The position numbers and the translations under genes were made by a program. From an uncultured Verrucomicrobia subdivision 3 bacterium (GTDB lineage: Bacteria; Verrucomicrobiota; Verrucomicrobiia; Limisphaerales; UBA11358): 60,936 bases of DNA. The stretch spans positions 1-60,936 of the forward strand of contig CAIRJF010000025.1 in assembly GCA_903878805.1 (NCBI GenBank), given 5' to 3'. The notes beneath the pieces were generated by a model. It was not told the origin of the DNA. It made no database searches and saw only the letters and a program-made list of their open reading frames with translations. This document shows positions 27,289 to 36,160 of the stretch, one piece after another (within the stretch, counting starts at the first letter, position 1; each line of letters starts with the position of its first letter).

Positions 27289-28140
27289 ATGGCCTACGCT
27301 GATACTCTCCCACCGCGACGCAAGTTCGGGCAAACCACGCGCCCCGACGCTTGGTGGGTGCAGCCGCTGTTCGTTTTTCTCGGCTTCTCCGCGTTCATCG
27401 TTTATTCAACATGGGCGGCGTTTCATCCGCTGTATCACGGCGCGTGCGCGTATTGGTATGGTGGCTTGCACGGCGAAAATGGCGGCGCGGATTATCTCTC
27501 GCCGTTTTACTCGCCGGAATTTTGGGGCACGTCGCCGCACGCGCTGTTCGGCGTCGCGCCAAGCTGGTGGCCGGCGTTTCTGCCTGCGTTCTCGCCGGCG
27601 TTTTTGATTTTGTGGATTCCGGGCGGATTTCGTTTCACCTGCTATTATTATCGCGGCGCGTATTACAAGGCGTTCTGGGCCGATCCAATTAACTGCGCCG
27701 TCGGCGAGCCGCGCAAGACATTTCTCGGCGAACGTTCCTTTCCGCTCATCATTCAAAATGTCCACCGCTATTTTCTTTACCTCGCGCTCGTGTTTGTCGT
27801 TTTGCTTTCGTATGACGCGTTTCTCGGTATGTGGTTCACGGACGCGCTCGGCAAAAAACATTTCGGGATCGGCGTCGGCACGATCATCATGGTGTTGAAC
27901 GCGGTTTTCATCGGGCTTTACACCTGCGGCTGCCATTCGCTGCGGCATCTCGTCGGCGGATTTCTGGATTCAAAAACCAAAGCGCCGTCGTGCGCGAAAA
28001 CTTACAATTGCGTGACCTGCCTCAACACGCGGCACATGCTATGGGCGTGGATCAGTCTTTTTTGGGTCGGGTTCACGGATGTTTACATCCGCCTGTGCGC
28101 GACGGGCGTCATTCATGATTTTGTTTTCTTCAAGTTTTAA
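27289..28140 (+). CDS. sdhC: Succinate dehydrogenase / fumarate reductase cytochrome b subunit
   Basis: Membrane anchor of complex II. 283 residues with about five hydrophobic segments, and the HSLRHLVGG and NTRHMLWAWISLFWVGFTD motifs shared with the actinobacterial-type cytochrome b subunits, providing haem-ligand histidines. Unusual are the extra cysteines around that motif (YTCGCHSLRHLVGG, then CAKTYNCVTCLN). Start: ATG at 27289; a TTG at 27277 is possible. A poor -35/-10 pair (TTGACG at 27250, TAACTT at 27273) precedes it. First gene of sdhCAB, one anchor only, no sdhD. Confidence 0.88.
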   Translation: MAYADTLPPRRKFGQTTRPDAWWVQPLFVFLGFSAFIVYSTWAAFHPLYHGACAYWYGGLHGENGGADYLSPFYSPEFWGTSPHALFGVAPSWWPAFLPAFSPAFLILWIPGGFRFTCYYYRGAYYKAFWADPINCAVGEPRKTFLGERSFPLIIQNVHRYFLYLALVFVVLLSYDAFLGMWFTDALGKKHFGIGVGTIIMVLNAVFIGLYTCGCHSLRHLVGGFLDSKTKAPSCAKTYNCVTCLNTRHMLWAWISLFWVGFTDVYIRLCATGVIHDFVFFKF

Positions 28141-28161
28141 TTTCCGAACCGAAAAATTTTT

Positions 28162-29985
28162 GTGGCTACCAATTACGAAACTCACGAATACGACGTGCTG
28201 GTCATCGGCGCGGGCGGAGCGGGCTTGCGCGCGGCCATTGAAGCGAGCGCGGCGGGCGTCAAAGTCGGTTTGATCTGCAAATCGCTTTTGGGCAAGGCGC
28301 ACACCGTCATGGCCGAGGGTGGCATGGCGGCGGCGATGGGCAACGTGGACGACCGCGACAGTTGGAAAGTTCATTTCGCGGACACGATGCGGGGCGGTCA
28401 ATACGTCAACAACTGGCGCATGGCAGAACTGCACGCGAAGGAAGCGCCGTCGCGCGTCCACGAACTCGAAGCGTGGGGCGCGGTGTTTGATCGCACGAAG
28501 GAAGGAAAAATTTCGCAGCGCAATTTCGGCGGCCATCGCTATCCGCGTCTCGCGCACGTTGGCGACCGCACGGGTCTCGAACTCATTCGCACGCTTCAAG
28601 ATCACGGCATTCATCAAGGCATCACGGTTCACATGGAATACACGATTGTTTCCTTGTTGAAAGACGGCGACCGCGTCGTTGGCGCGTTTGGTTACGATCG
28701 CGAGCGCGGACGTTTTCGCATTTTCAAAGCGAAAGCCGTCGTCGTTTGCACCGGCGGTTTGGGCCGCGCGTATGCGGTCACGAGCAATTCCTGGGAAGGC
28801 ACGGGCGACGGCGTTTCGCTCGCGTATCACGCGAGCGCGGAACTGCTCGACATGGAATTCATCCAGTTTCATCCGACCGGCATGATCTGGCCGCCGAGCG
28901 TGAAGGGAATTTTGGTCACGGAAAGCGTGCGCGGCGAAGGCGGCGTGTTGCGTAACAAGGACGGCAAGCGCTTCATGTATGACGACATTCCCGACAATTA
29001 CAAATCGCAGACCTCGACCGATCCCGAAGAAGGCTGGCGCTACACGCAAAACGACAAGAACGCGAAACGTCCGCCGGAACTTTTGACGCGCGATCACGTC
29101 GCGCGCTGCATCAATCGCGAAGTGAAGGCCGGTCGTGGCAGCCCGCACGGCGGCGTGTTTCTCGACATTTCGTGGATCAAGGAAAAAATTCCGAACTCCG
29201 CCGAGCACATCAAACGCAAGTTGCCCTCGATGTATCATCAGTTCATGCAGCTCGCGAACCTCGACATCACGAAAGAGCCGATGGAAATCGGCCCTACCAC
29301 GCATTACGCGATGGGCGGCATCCGCGTGAACGGCGAGACGCAGGCGACGAATGTTCCCGGTTTGTTTGCCGCAGGCGAGTGCGCCGCCGGTTTGCACGGC
29401 GCGAATCGGCTCGGTGGCAATTCACTTTCCGACCTCATCGTGTTCGGCAAACGCGCGGGCGAATTCGCCGCAAAATACGCGAAGGAAAATTCCGCCGGCA
29501 AAGTCAACGACGCGCAAGTCGAGGCCGCTTACAAAGAAGCGGTCGAGCCGTTCGAGCGTCCGGCGGGCGGCAGCACCGAAGGCCCGTATCAGGTGCAATA
29601 CGATTTGCAAAACATGATGCAGGCGAATGTCGGCATCGTGCGCTTGCAAAACGAAATGGAATTCGCGCTCGACGGCATCGCGAAGCTCAAGGCGCGCGCG
29701 GCGAAAGTCGCTGTGCTCGGCCATCTCGAATACAATCCCGGCTGGCACACGGCGATTGATTTGAAACATTTGCTGACTTGCGCCGAGGCCATCACGCTGT
29801 GTTCGCTGGACCGCAAGGAAAGTCGCGGTGGACATTTCCGCGAGGATTTTCCGAACAAGGATCCCGAAGCGCAGAAATACAATGCCGTCATTTTCAAGGC
29901 GCCCGATGGTTCCATGAAATTGCGCCGCGAACCGATTCCGGCGATCCGTGAAGATCTAAAACAAGTCATCGAGGAGATGAAATGA
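28162..29985 (+). CDS. sdhA: Succinate dehydrogenase / fumarate reductase flavoprotein subunit
   Basis: Catalytic FAD subunit of complex II. 607 residues from a GTG start. Rossmann motif DVLVIGAGGAGLRAAIEAS, the FAD-histidine region AHTVMAEGGMAAAMG, EFIQFHPTGM, SVRGEGGVLRN with the catalytic Arg/Glu region, HYAMGGIRVN and LFAAGECAAGLHGANRLGGN. Carries no signal peptide. Overlaps sdhB by 4 bp. Confidence 0.96.
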   Translation: MATNYETHEYDVLVIGAGGAGLRAAIEASAAGVKVGLICKSLLGKAHTVMAEGGMAAAMGNVDDRDSWKVHFADTMRGGQYVNNWRMAELHAKEAPSRVHELEAWGAVFDRTKEGKISQRNFGGHRYPRLAHVGDRTGLELIRTLQDHGIHQGITVHMEYTIVSLLKDGDRVVGAFGYDRERGRFRIFKAKAVVVCTGGLGRAYAVTSNSWEGTGDGVSLAYHASAELLDMEFIQFHPTGMIWPPSVKGILVTESVRGEGGVLRNKDGKRFMYDDIPDNYKSQTSTDPEEGWRYTQNDKNAKRPPELLTRDHVARCINREVKAGRGSPHGGVFLDISWIKEKIPNSAEHIKRKLPSMYHQFMQLANLDITKEPMEIGPTTHYAMGGIRVNGETQATNVPGLFAAGECAAGLHGANRLGGNSLSDLIVFGKRAGEFAAKYAKENSAGKVNDAQVEAAYKEAVEPFERPAGGSTEGPYQVQYDLQNMMQANVGIVRLQNEMEFALDGIAKLKARAAKVAVLGHLEYNPGWHTAIDLKHLLTCAEAITLCSLDRKESRGGHFREDFPNKDPEAQKYNAVIFKAPDGSMKLRREPIPAIREDLKQVIEEMK

Positions 29986-30734
29986 ACAAAACCGTCACTT
30001 TCAGAATCTGGCGCACCGACTCGAACGGCGGCGGCAAGCTGGTGGATTACACCACGGAAATCACCGAAGGCTTGGTGGTGCTCGACGTCATCCACAAAAT
30101 TCAGGCGACGCAGGCGAACGACCTCGCGTGCCGCTGGAATTGCAAGGCTGGCAAATGCGGCTCGTGTTCCGCCGAAGTCAACGGCATGCCGAAGCTGATG
30201 TGCATGACGCGCATGGACACGCTGAACACGGACAAGCCGATCACCATCGAACCGATGCGCGCGTTTCCGAGCATCCGCGATCTGGCCACGGATGTGTCGT
30301 GGAATTTTCGCGTCAAAACCAAGATCAAAAAATTCAAGCCGCGCCCGCCCGACGCGCCGGACGGCACTTGGCGGATGCAACAAGAAGACGTTGACCGCGT
30401 GCAGGAATTTCGCAAGTGCATCGAATGCTTCCTCTGCCAGGACGTATGCCACGTTTTGCGCGATCATCACAAGCACGAGGAATTCATCGGCCCGCGTTTT
30501 CTGGTTTATACCGCCGCGCTCGAAATGCACCCACTCGACACAGAAGATCGTTTGCCGGAATTGAAACAGTCGCAAGGCATCGGCTTCTGCAACATCACCA
30601 AATGTTGCACGAAAGTTTGTCCCGAACATATTACGATTACGGACAATGCGATCATCCCGTTGAAGGAACGCGTCGTGGATGAGTATTACGACCCGCTCGG
30701 CTGGCTCTGGAAAAAAATCCGGCCGCAGGGCTGA
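29982..30734 (+). CDS. sdhB: Succinate dehydrogenase / fumarate reductase iron-sulfur subunit
   Basis: 250 residues. N-terminal plant-type 2Fe-2S domain with C-x4-C-x2-C-x11-C spacing (CRWNCKAGKCGSCSAEVNG), and C-terminal 4Fe-4S and 3Fe-4S clusters in CIECFLCQDVCHV and CNITKCCTKVCPEH. Carries electrons from the flavin to the quinone site. Last gene of the sdh operon, followed by a terminator. Confidence 0.96.
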   Translation: MNKTVTFRIWRTDSNGGGKLVDYTTEITEGLVVLDVIHKIQATQANDLACRWNCKAGKCGSCSAEVNGMPKLMCMTRMDTLNTDKPITIEPMRAFPSIRDLATDVSWNFRVKTKIKKFKPRPPDAPDGTWRMQQEDVDRVQEFRKCIECFLCQDVCHVLRDHHKHEEFIGPRFLVYTAALEMHPLDTEDRLPELKQSQGIGFCNITKCCTKVCPEHITITDNAIIPLKERVVDEYYDPLGWLWKKIRPQG

Positions 30735-30748
30735 AATTATCTTTATCA

Positions 30749-30778
30749 AACCCATGGCCAAGTGCCGTGGGTTTTTTA
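30749..30778 (+). terminator. Rho-independent terminator of sdhCAB
   Basis: Ten-bp stem AACCCATGGC/GCCGTGGGTT (30749-30758 with 30764-30773, one T-G pair), loop CAAGT, then TTTTATT. The 260 bp from here to rho contain no other recognisable feature. Confidence 0.8.
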
Positions 30779-31038
30779 TTTCAGCCAATTCTTTGATTAT
30801 TTTTTAGGTGAGATTAAAATTAGAACACCCAAGAAAATTGGGTTTGACTTGATTGCCTGCTTGCGCAATGCTGACAGTGTTGACTGCGAAATTCCCCTTG
30901 CCGATTTAAGGATAAAATCCCGTCGGTCAGTAAATTCAAATTGAACTTTTCCTGACGCAGCCCGTCCAATGCGGGACAAATCATCCTAAAGCATTGCCGG
31001 TTGCCAGCGGAATCCCTAGTCAGCCCAATCAAATTTAT

Positions 31039-32664
31039 ATGGCCAAAGTCATTTCCGTCAAAAAAGAAAAAGTCCCGCGCAAGCCGGCCAAAGCCGCCAC
31101 CACTGACGCACCCGTGGACACAACTCCCGCATCAGGCGAGCCGATGTTTGAACCCGTCGCCGCGCCGCCCGAGAAACTTGAGCCCGCACCCATCGAGGCG
31201 GAATTGCCGGCAGAACGCACGGTGGACAGCATTACAGCCTCCGCGACGGAAGACGCGCGCAAAGATAATTCCCGCGCGAATGCTGGTTCGTCGGGACAAC
31301 TCCGTCCACCGTCCGCGCCGATGGAGCCGACCAACGAAGAGCCGCGCGAAGAAGTTCGTTATCCCGATCGTCGCGTCGGTGGATTCCAGCGCGACAAGAT
31401 TGCGACGTCACTAAACATCGCCAAATTGCAGGCGATGCAGATGTCCGAGCTCAACGCGATGGCGAAAGAATACGGCGTGGAAAATTTCGGCACGATGCGA
31501 AAGCACGAAGTTATTTTCCACATTCTTGAAAAAAATGCGGCGCGCGCAGGCGTATTGTTTTCCGAGGGCGTGATTGAAGTTTTGCCGGAAGGTTTTGGAT
31601 TTCTGCGCTCGCAAAGCTTCAATTATCTCCCCTGCCCTGAAGACATTTACGTTTCGCCGTCGCAGATCCGCCGGTTTGATTTGCAGACGGGCAATTTGAT
31701 CACCGGACAAATCCGTCCGCCGAAGGAAAAGGAAAAATTTTTCGCGCTGCTCAAGGTCGAGGCCGTGGACGGTGAAGAACCGGACAAGGCGAAGGATAAA
31801 ACGCATTTTGAAAACCTTACGCCGCTGTTTCCTAACAAGCGTTTCATTCTCGAAACGGCGGCAGATGAATTGAGCACGCGTGTTTTGGATTTGGTTTGTC
31901 CGATTGGCAAAGGCACACGTGGACTGATTGTCGCACCGCCGCGCACGGGCAAGACCGTGATGATGCAAAAGATGGCGAACGCGGTTTTGAAAAATAATCC
32001 GGAGACGTATTTGTTCATCTTGCTGATTGACGAACGACCGGAAGAAGTTACAGACATGGAGCGCTCCTGCAAAGGCGCGGAAGTGATTTCATCCACGTTC
32101 GACGAGCCACCGGAACGCCATGTGCAGGTCGCGGAAATGGTGATTGAAAAAGCGCGCCGCATGGTCGAACAGAAACGCGATGTCATTATTCTGCTCGATT
32201 CCATTACACGTTTAGCACGCGCTTACAACACGGTGCAACCGCATTCCGGCAAGATTTTGTCTGGTGGCGTGGATGCAAATGCGTTGCACAAACCGAAAAG
32301 ATTTTTCGGCGCGGCGCGCAACATTGAAGAAGGTGGTTCACTCACCATCATGGCCACCGCACTCGTAGATACCGGCTCACGCATGGATGAAGTGATCTTT
32401 GAAGAATTCAAAGGCACCGGCAACATGGAGGTGCATCTCGACCGCGCGCTCGTTGACCGCCGCATTTTTCCGAGCATCAACATCGAGCGCTCCGGCACGC
32501 GTAAGGAAGAATTGCTGTATCATCCCGATGAAGGCAGCCGTGTTGCCATGTTGCGCCGCGCGCTCACGGGCGTGCCGCCGGTTGAAGCCATGGATTTGTT
32601 ACTGGGCAAATTGAAAAAAACCGGCAGCAACATAGAATTCCTGCTCAATATGTCTATCAGCTAA
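31039..32664 (+). CDS. rho: Transcription termination factor Rho
   Basis: Hexameric RNA-dependent ATPase that ends transcription. 541 residues, about 120 longer than E. coli Rho. The first ~110 residues are Pro/Ala/Glu-rich and disordered, ending in a basic [16 protein letters not shown]; then the Rho N-domain ([20 protein letters not shown]), the cold-shock RNA-binding domain ([15 protein letters not shown]) and the ATPase with [43 protein letters not shown] and [20 protein letters not shown]. Extensions of this type are known in several phyla and bind extra RNA. The ATG at 31039 is chosen; an in-frame codon at 30994 adds 15 residues. Confidence 0.97.
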   Translation: MAKVISVKKEKVPRKPAKAATTDAPVDTTPASGEPMFEPVAAPPEKLEPAPIEAELPAERTVDSITASATEDARKDNSRANAGSSGQLRPPSAPMEPTNEEPREEVRYPDRRVGGFQRDKIATSLNIAKLQAMQMSELNAMAKEYGVENFGTMRKHEVIFHILEKNAARAGVLFSEGVIEVLPEGFGFLRSQSFNYLPCPEDIYVSPSQIRRFDLQTGNLITGQIRPPKEKEKFFALLKVEAVDGEEPDKAKDKTHFENLTPLFPNKRFILETAADELSTRVLDLVCPIGKGTRGLIVAPPRTGKTVMMQKMANAVLKNNPETYLFILLIDERPEEVTDMERSCKGAEVISSTFDEPPERHVQVAEMVIEKARRMVEQKRDVIILLDSITRLARAYNTVQPHSGKILSGGVDANALHKPKRFFGAARNIEEGGSLTIMATALVDTGSRMDEVIFEEFKGTGNMEVHLDRALVDRRIFPSINIERSGTRKEELLYHPDEGSRVAMLRRALTGVPPVEAMDLLLGKLKKTGSNIEFLLNMSIS

Positions 32665-32684
32665 AATCGGAAACAATTTTGGGG

Positions 32685-32720
32685 CGGCGGCGATATACAT
32701 TTTCGCCGCCGTTTTCTGTT
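32685..32720 (+). terminator. Rho-independent terminator after rho
   Basis: Perfect 9-bp stem CGGCGGCGA/TCGCCGCCG (32685-32693 with 32703-32711), followed by TTTTCTGTTT. Confidence 0.8.
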
Positions 32721-32787
32721 TAGGATTAAAAGCCAAGCACTTATTGAAACCTAAACCGACAAAGTTTTTTAGCTTTGAAAAGAGGAA

Positions 32788-33375
32788 TTATTTTGAACCA
32801 CCGCTAGCCTGTTTGATAAGAAAAATAATCAGGCCCACGATAATCAATCCGACGAGAATACCGCCGATGAGAAAATACTTATTTGTCTTGTTGGTCTTCT
32901 TGGAAAAGGCAGCATTCGTATCAAAGCTAGCGGGACGAGCACCGCTTTGTTCCAAGGCATTAAGACTCACACCGCGCGGAATCACCATCGTGCCATCCAC
33001 GGTTTTTTTGGCCGGTGCAGGTGCGGGCGCGGGCGCAGGGGCTGAACCCGAAACCGAAGTCGGTGCCGGCGCAGAGGCTGCAATCGGCTGTCCATCGTCA
33101 ATCTTCAGTTCCACCTGACCAAAACGCAGCGTCTGACCGGGCTTGAGGACAGCTTCGGAAATTTTTTCGCCGTTGATGAACGTGCCATTGGTGGAGTTCA
33201 GGTCGCGAATCAGCAGATCGGAACCTTGCAGTAAAATCTCGGCGTGACGACTGGAAACGGAAGCGTCGGCAATCTGAAACGTGTTTTCCTCAACGCGACC
33301 GACGGTGGTGCGATCCAAGTTCACGTCGAACGTGCGCCCCGTCATGCCCTGGTTCAGGATAACAAGTTTAGCCAT
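32788..33375 (-). CDS. FHA-domain membrane-anchored protein
   Basis: 195 residues. An FHA domain (about 3-80) with TTVGRVEENTFQIADASVSS, RHAEI and DLNSTNGTFING binds phosphothreonine peptides; a Pro/Ala-rich linker (SAPAPAPAPAPAKK) leads to a C-terminal membrane helix (YFLIGGILVGLIIVGLIIFL). The FHA domain comes first, so it faces the cytoplasm with the helix as a tail anchor. It may read out Ser/Thr phosphorylation like that set by the kinase/PP2C pair at 2218-3424; this link is speculation. Start at 33375 (MAKLVILNQG). Confidence 0.9.
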   Translation of the reverse strand: MAKLVILNQGMTGRTFDVNLDRTTVGRVEENTFQIADASVSSRHAEILLQGSDLLIRDLNSTNGTFINGEKISEAVLKPGQTLRFGQVELKIDDGQPIAASAPAPTSVSGSAPAPAPAPAPAKKTVDGTMVIPRGVSLNALEQSGARPASFDTNAAFSKKTNKTNKYFLIGGILVGLIIVGLIIFLIKQASGGSK

Positions 33376-33445
33376 AGCTTCGTGCAAATGATTATGGTCG
33401 CGACATTTTTCAAGTCAAACGGAATCCTGTCGCACTAATTGGTGA

Positions 33446-34603
33446 CTAGCCGCGTTTTTCTATGAGTTGCCGAAATTCCGCGAAAAGCGGCGTGGAATCG
33501 TGCGGGCCGGGCGAGGCTTCAGGATGATACTGCACACAGAAGACCGGTTTGGTCTTGTGGCGCATGCCTTCCACCGTGCCATCATTCAAATTCACACGAT
33601 GCACCGCGACGTCCGACGGCAAGGATTTTGCGTCCACGGCAAAACCATGATTCTGCGAAGTGATTTCCACTTTGCCGGATTCCAAATCCTTCACCGGCTG
33701 GTTGCCGCCGCGATGGCCGAATTTTAATTTGAAAGTTTTTCCGCCGAACGCCTGACCGAGAATCTGGTTGCCCAGACAAATTCCGAACATCGGGATGCCG
33801 GTGTCGAGCAGCGTCTTCACTTCGCGGACGATGTAATTCAGTGCCGCCGGATCGCCGGGGCCGTTGGAGAGAAAAATTCCAGCCGGCTTGTATTTCAGAG
33901 CCTCAGCGGCGGTCGCGGTTGCGGGCAAAACTTGCACGGCAAATCCTCGCTGGCGAAGACGGCGCAGGATGTTGTATTTCATGCCGTAGTCGAACGCGAC
34001 AATCGGAATGTCCGCTGCTGGCAGCGGTTTTCTCACATTGCGCGCGTCGGCAGCTTTCAAGCCGCGCACCAAATCAAATGCCGCGCTCTGTTCATCTTTT
34101 TCATCCCACCGAAAAGGATTCTTGTGCGTAACTTCCTTGACGTAATCCACGCCCACGAACACAAATTCCTTCGCACGCTTCACCGCCTCGGCCTCGGAAA
34201 TATTTTCGGTGGAAATGAATCCATTCAACGCGCCGCGCACGCGCAATTTTTTCGTGAGCGAACGCGTGTCAATGCCTTGGATTCCGGGAATGTTATTCTT
34301 TTCCAGATATTCTGCGAGCGACCAGTCCGCACGCCAGTTGCTCACCACCGGCGAAAGTTCACGGATGACGAAGCCCGACGCGTGCGGCCGCCACGACTCC
34401 ACATCCTGCGCGTTCACGCCGTAGTTGCCAATGAGCGGATACGTCATCGTCACGATCTGCCCCTTGTAGGACGGGTCGGTGAGGATTTCCTGATAGCCCG
34501 TCATGGACGTGTTGAAACAAACTTCGCCGCAAGCCGACGCCTGCGCGCCGAAACCTGTGCCGTGAAAAATGGAACCGTCTTCGAGGGCTAAAATGGCTTT
34601 CAT
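33446..34603 (-). CDS. carA: Carbamoyl-phosphate synthase small subunit
   Basis: Glutamine amidotransferase subunit that supplies ammonia to carA/B carbamoyl-phosphate synthesis for pyrimidines and arginine. 385 residues. LALEDGSIFHGTGFGA at the start, GYQEILTDPSYKGQIV, the nucleophile Cys in GICLGNQILGQAFGGKTFKL and the His-Glu dyad in QYHPEASPGPHDS. ATG at 34603 is used; the ORF opens earlier at 34645. The large subunit carB is not in this window. Confidence 0.96.
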   Translation of the reverse strand: MKAILALEDGSIFHGTGFGAQASACGEVCFNTSMTGYQEILTDPSYKGQIVTMTYPLIGNYGVNAQDVESWRPHASGFVIRELSPVVSNWRADWSLAEYLEKNNIPGIQGIDTRSLTKKLRVRGALNGFISTENISEAEAVKRAKEFVFVGVDYVKEVTHKNPFRWDEKDEQSAAFDLVRGLKAADARNVRKPLPAADIPIVAFDYGMKYNILRRLRQRGFAVQVLPATATAAEALKYKPAGIFLSNGPGDPAALNYIVREVKTLLDTGIPMFGICLGNQILGQAFGGKTFKLKFGHRGGNQPVKDLESGKVEITSQNHGFAVDAKSLPSDVAVHRVNLNDGTVEGMRHKTKPVFCVQYHPEASPGPHDSTPLFAEFRQLIEKRG

Positions 34604-34694
34604 CAAAATTTTCAAGATACTACGGATGACCATCCGCTGATTCAAGCGCGAAGCCGTTTGCGCGATGATATTTTTGGGCTAGTGTGTGAGCCTA

Positions 34695-35144
34695 ATGACG
34701 ACGCATCTTTTCGAAACCGAACTCTGGCTGCCCGTGCCGCGCGGAAAAGTTTTTCCCTTCTTCGCCGATGCGCACAATTTGGAAACCATCACCCCGCCGT
34801 GGCTCAATTTCAAAATCCTCACGCCCGGCGAAATTCCCATGCACGTCGGCGCGCTCATTGATTACCAGATCCGCATCCACGGTTTTCCCATGCTTTGGCG
34901 CACCGAGATCACCGGCTGGAATCCGCCCGCCAGTTTTTGCGACGAGCAACGGCGCGGCCCATACCGGCTCTGGCGTCACACGCACACCTTCGCCGACAAG
35001 GACGGCGGCACACTTTGCCATGACCGCGTGGAATACGCCGTGCCCGGTGGCGCGCTGGTCAACCGCCTCTTTGTCCGGCATGATGTCGAAAAGATTTTTA
35101 CCTACCGCGCCGCAGCGCTAAAAAAATACTTTGGCGCAAAATGA
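34695..35144 (+). CDS. SRPBCC-family (START-like) ligand-binding protein
   Basis: 149 residues, no signal. Starts MTTHLFETELWLPVPRGKVF with FPFFADAHNLETITPPWLNF, the pattern of the cell-division-inhibitor-like/SRPBCC COG4276 family, and ends with a helix (VRHDVEKIFTYRAAALKKYF). The fold encloses a hydrophobic pocket; ligand unknown. Overlaps the following SOUL gene by 4 bp. Confidence 0.85.
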   Translation: MTTHLFETELWLPVPRGKVFPFFADAHNLETITPPWLNFKILTPGEIPMHVGALIDYQIRIHGFPMLWRTEITGWNPPASFCDEQRRGPYRLWRHTHTFADKDGGTLCHDRVEYAVPGGALVNRLFVRHDVEKIFTYRAAALKKYFGAK

Positions 35145-35731
35145 AACTCCTTATGAAAATTATTTTTATCCTGTTGGCGCTCGCCGTGATCGCCGGACTC
35201 GTCAGCGCCGGGTGCGCCGCCGTGCGCGCTGGCTACGAAACCGCGCCTTACCAAGTCATTCGGAGCGATGGAAAATTTGAGTTGCGCGATTACCCCGCGC
35301 TCGTAGTCGCCGAGACTCCGATGCACGGGGCGGATAACAGCTTCATGCGCCTCTTCCATTTCATCGGCGGCGAAAATGCGGCCAAGCAAAAAATCGCCAT
35401 GACGACGCCCGTCTTCATGAACGACACCGCCGGCACGAACGCCACCATGGCCTTTGTGATGCCTGCCAAGTCCGGCCTCAACGACCTGCCGCAGCCGACC
35501 GAACCCGGCGTGGTGCTACGACAAATCCCCGCCGGACAATTCGCCGTGCTGCGTTTTTCCGGCGGACGTAATGCCAGCAACGCCACCAACGCCCTCGCGC
35601 GGCTGACCGTCTGGCTGGCGCAGCAAAAAATTGCGGCGACCGGCGAACCGGTGTTCGCCTACTTTGACCCGCCGTGGACTCCGTCCTTTCTGCGCCGCAA
35701 CGAAGTGATGCTCCGCGTGGCGCAACCGTGA
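35141..35731 (+). CDS. SOUL-family haem-binding-like lipoprotein
   Basis: 196 residues. Signal with lipobox-like LVSAGC (Cys24), so probably a lipoprotein. SOUL/HBP domain: YETAPYQVIRSDGKFELRDY, the family's AMTTPVFMN motif (KIAMTTPVFMND) and FSGGRNASNATNALARLTVW. Eukaryotic relatives bind haem; bacterial ones are mostly uncharacterised and in several genomes are linked to SRPBCC proteins as here. Confidence 0.88.
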   Translation: MKLLMKIIFILLALAVIAGLVSAGCAAVRAGYETAPYQVIRSDGKFELRDYPALVVAETPMHGADNSFMRLFHFIGGENAAKQKIAMTTPVFMNDTAGTNATMAFVMPAKSGLNDLPQPTEPGVVLRQIPAGQFAVLRFSGGRNASNATNALARLTVWLAQQKIAATGEPVFAYFDPPWTPSFLRRNEVMLRVAQP

Positions 35732-36160
35732 GTTGGCGACTTCCACTCCCTCTCCCCGCCCAAACGGGGAGAGTAGCCCTGTTGGGTATTGCACAACGGC
35801 AGATTCGTGTAAAATACCCAATAAATTCAGGTAATCAGAAACGCGCTAACGCGTTGAAATTGAACATAAAGACGGCCGGCGATTGGTGAATCTGCCCTTC
35901 GATTTCAGAAGCTGGAATCAGACGGAAATAAGCGGAACGAGCGGAAAACAAAGGGTTTTAACACAGTCATAGCCGGAAGATCTGGTTTCAGAAGGTGGGA
36001 GGCCAAAAACAGGGGCATTGAAATGGTTTGAACGTGGCCGGATTGAAAAATGAAAACCACCGCGAGCGCGGCAAAAAAAATGCGGGGTAGTGTTGGTATG
36101 GAGAAAGTCTCGCCCGCACCGCACTCAAGCTCAAATTTACTTATCCGATAAATTTGCCGA
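35732..36160. other. Intergenic region with three small inverted repeats, no gene
   Basis: 429 bp between the convergent SOUL and GH2 genes. It holds a 9-bp stem CTCTCCCCG/CGGGGAGAG (35750-35773) of the kind found in dispersed repeats, TTGGGTATT/AATACCCAA (35782-35790 with 35813-35821), and AACGCG-CTAA-CGCGTT (35840-35855). None has a clear T-tract, so none is called a terminator. Only short open frames are present. Confidence 0.4.

Noticed and set aside
35750-35773. CTCTCCCCG/CGGGGAGAG stem as a terminator of the SOUL gene
   Set aside because: No T-tract follows; more like a dispersed palindromic repeat. Only one copy in the window.
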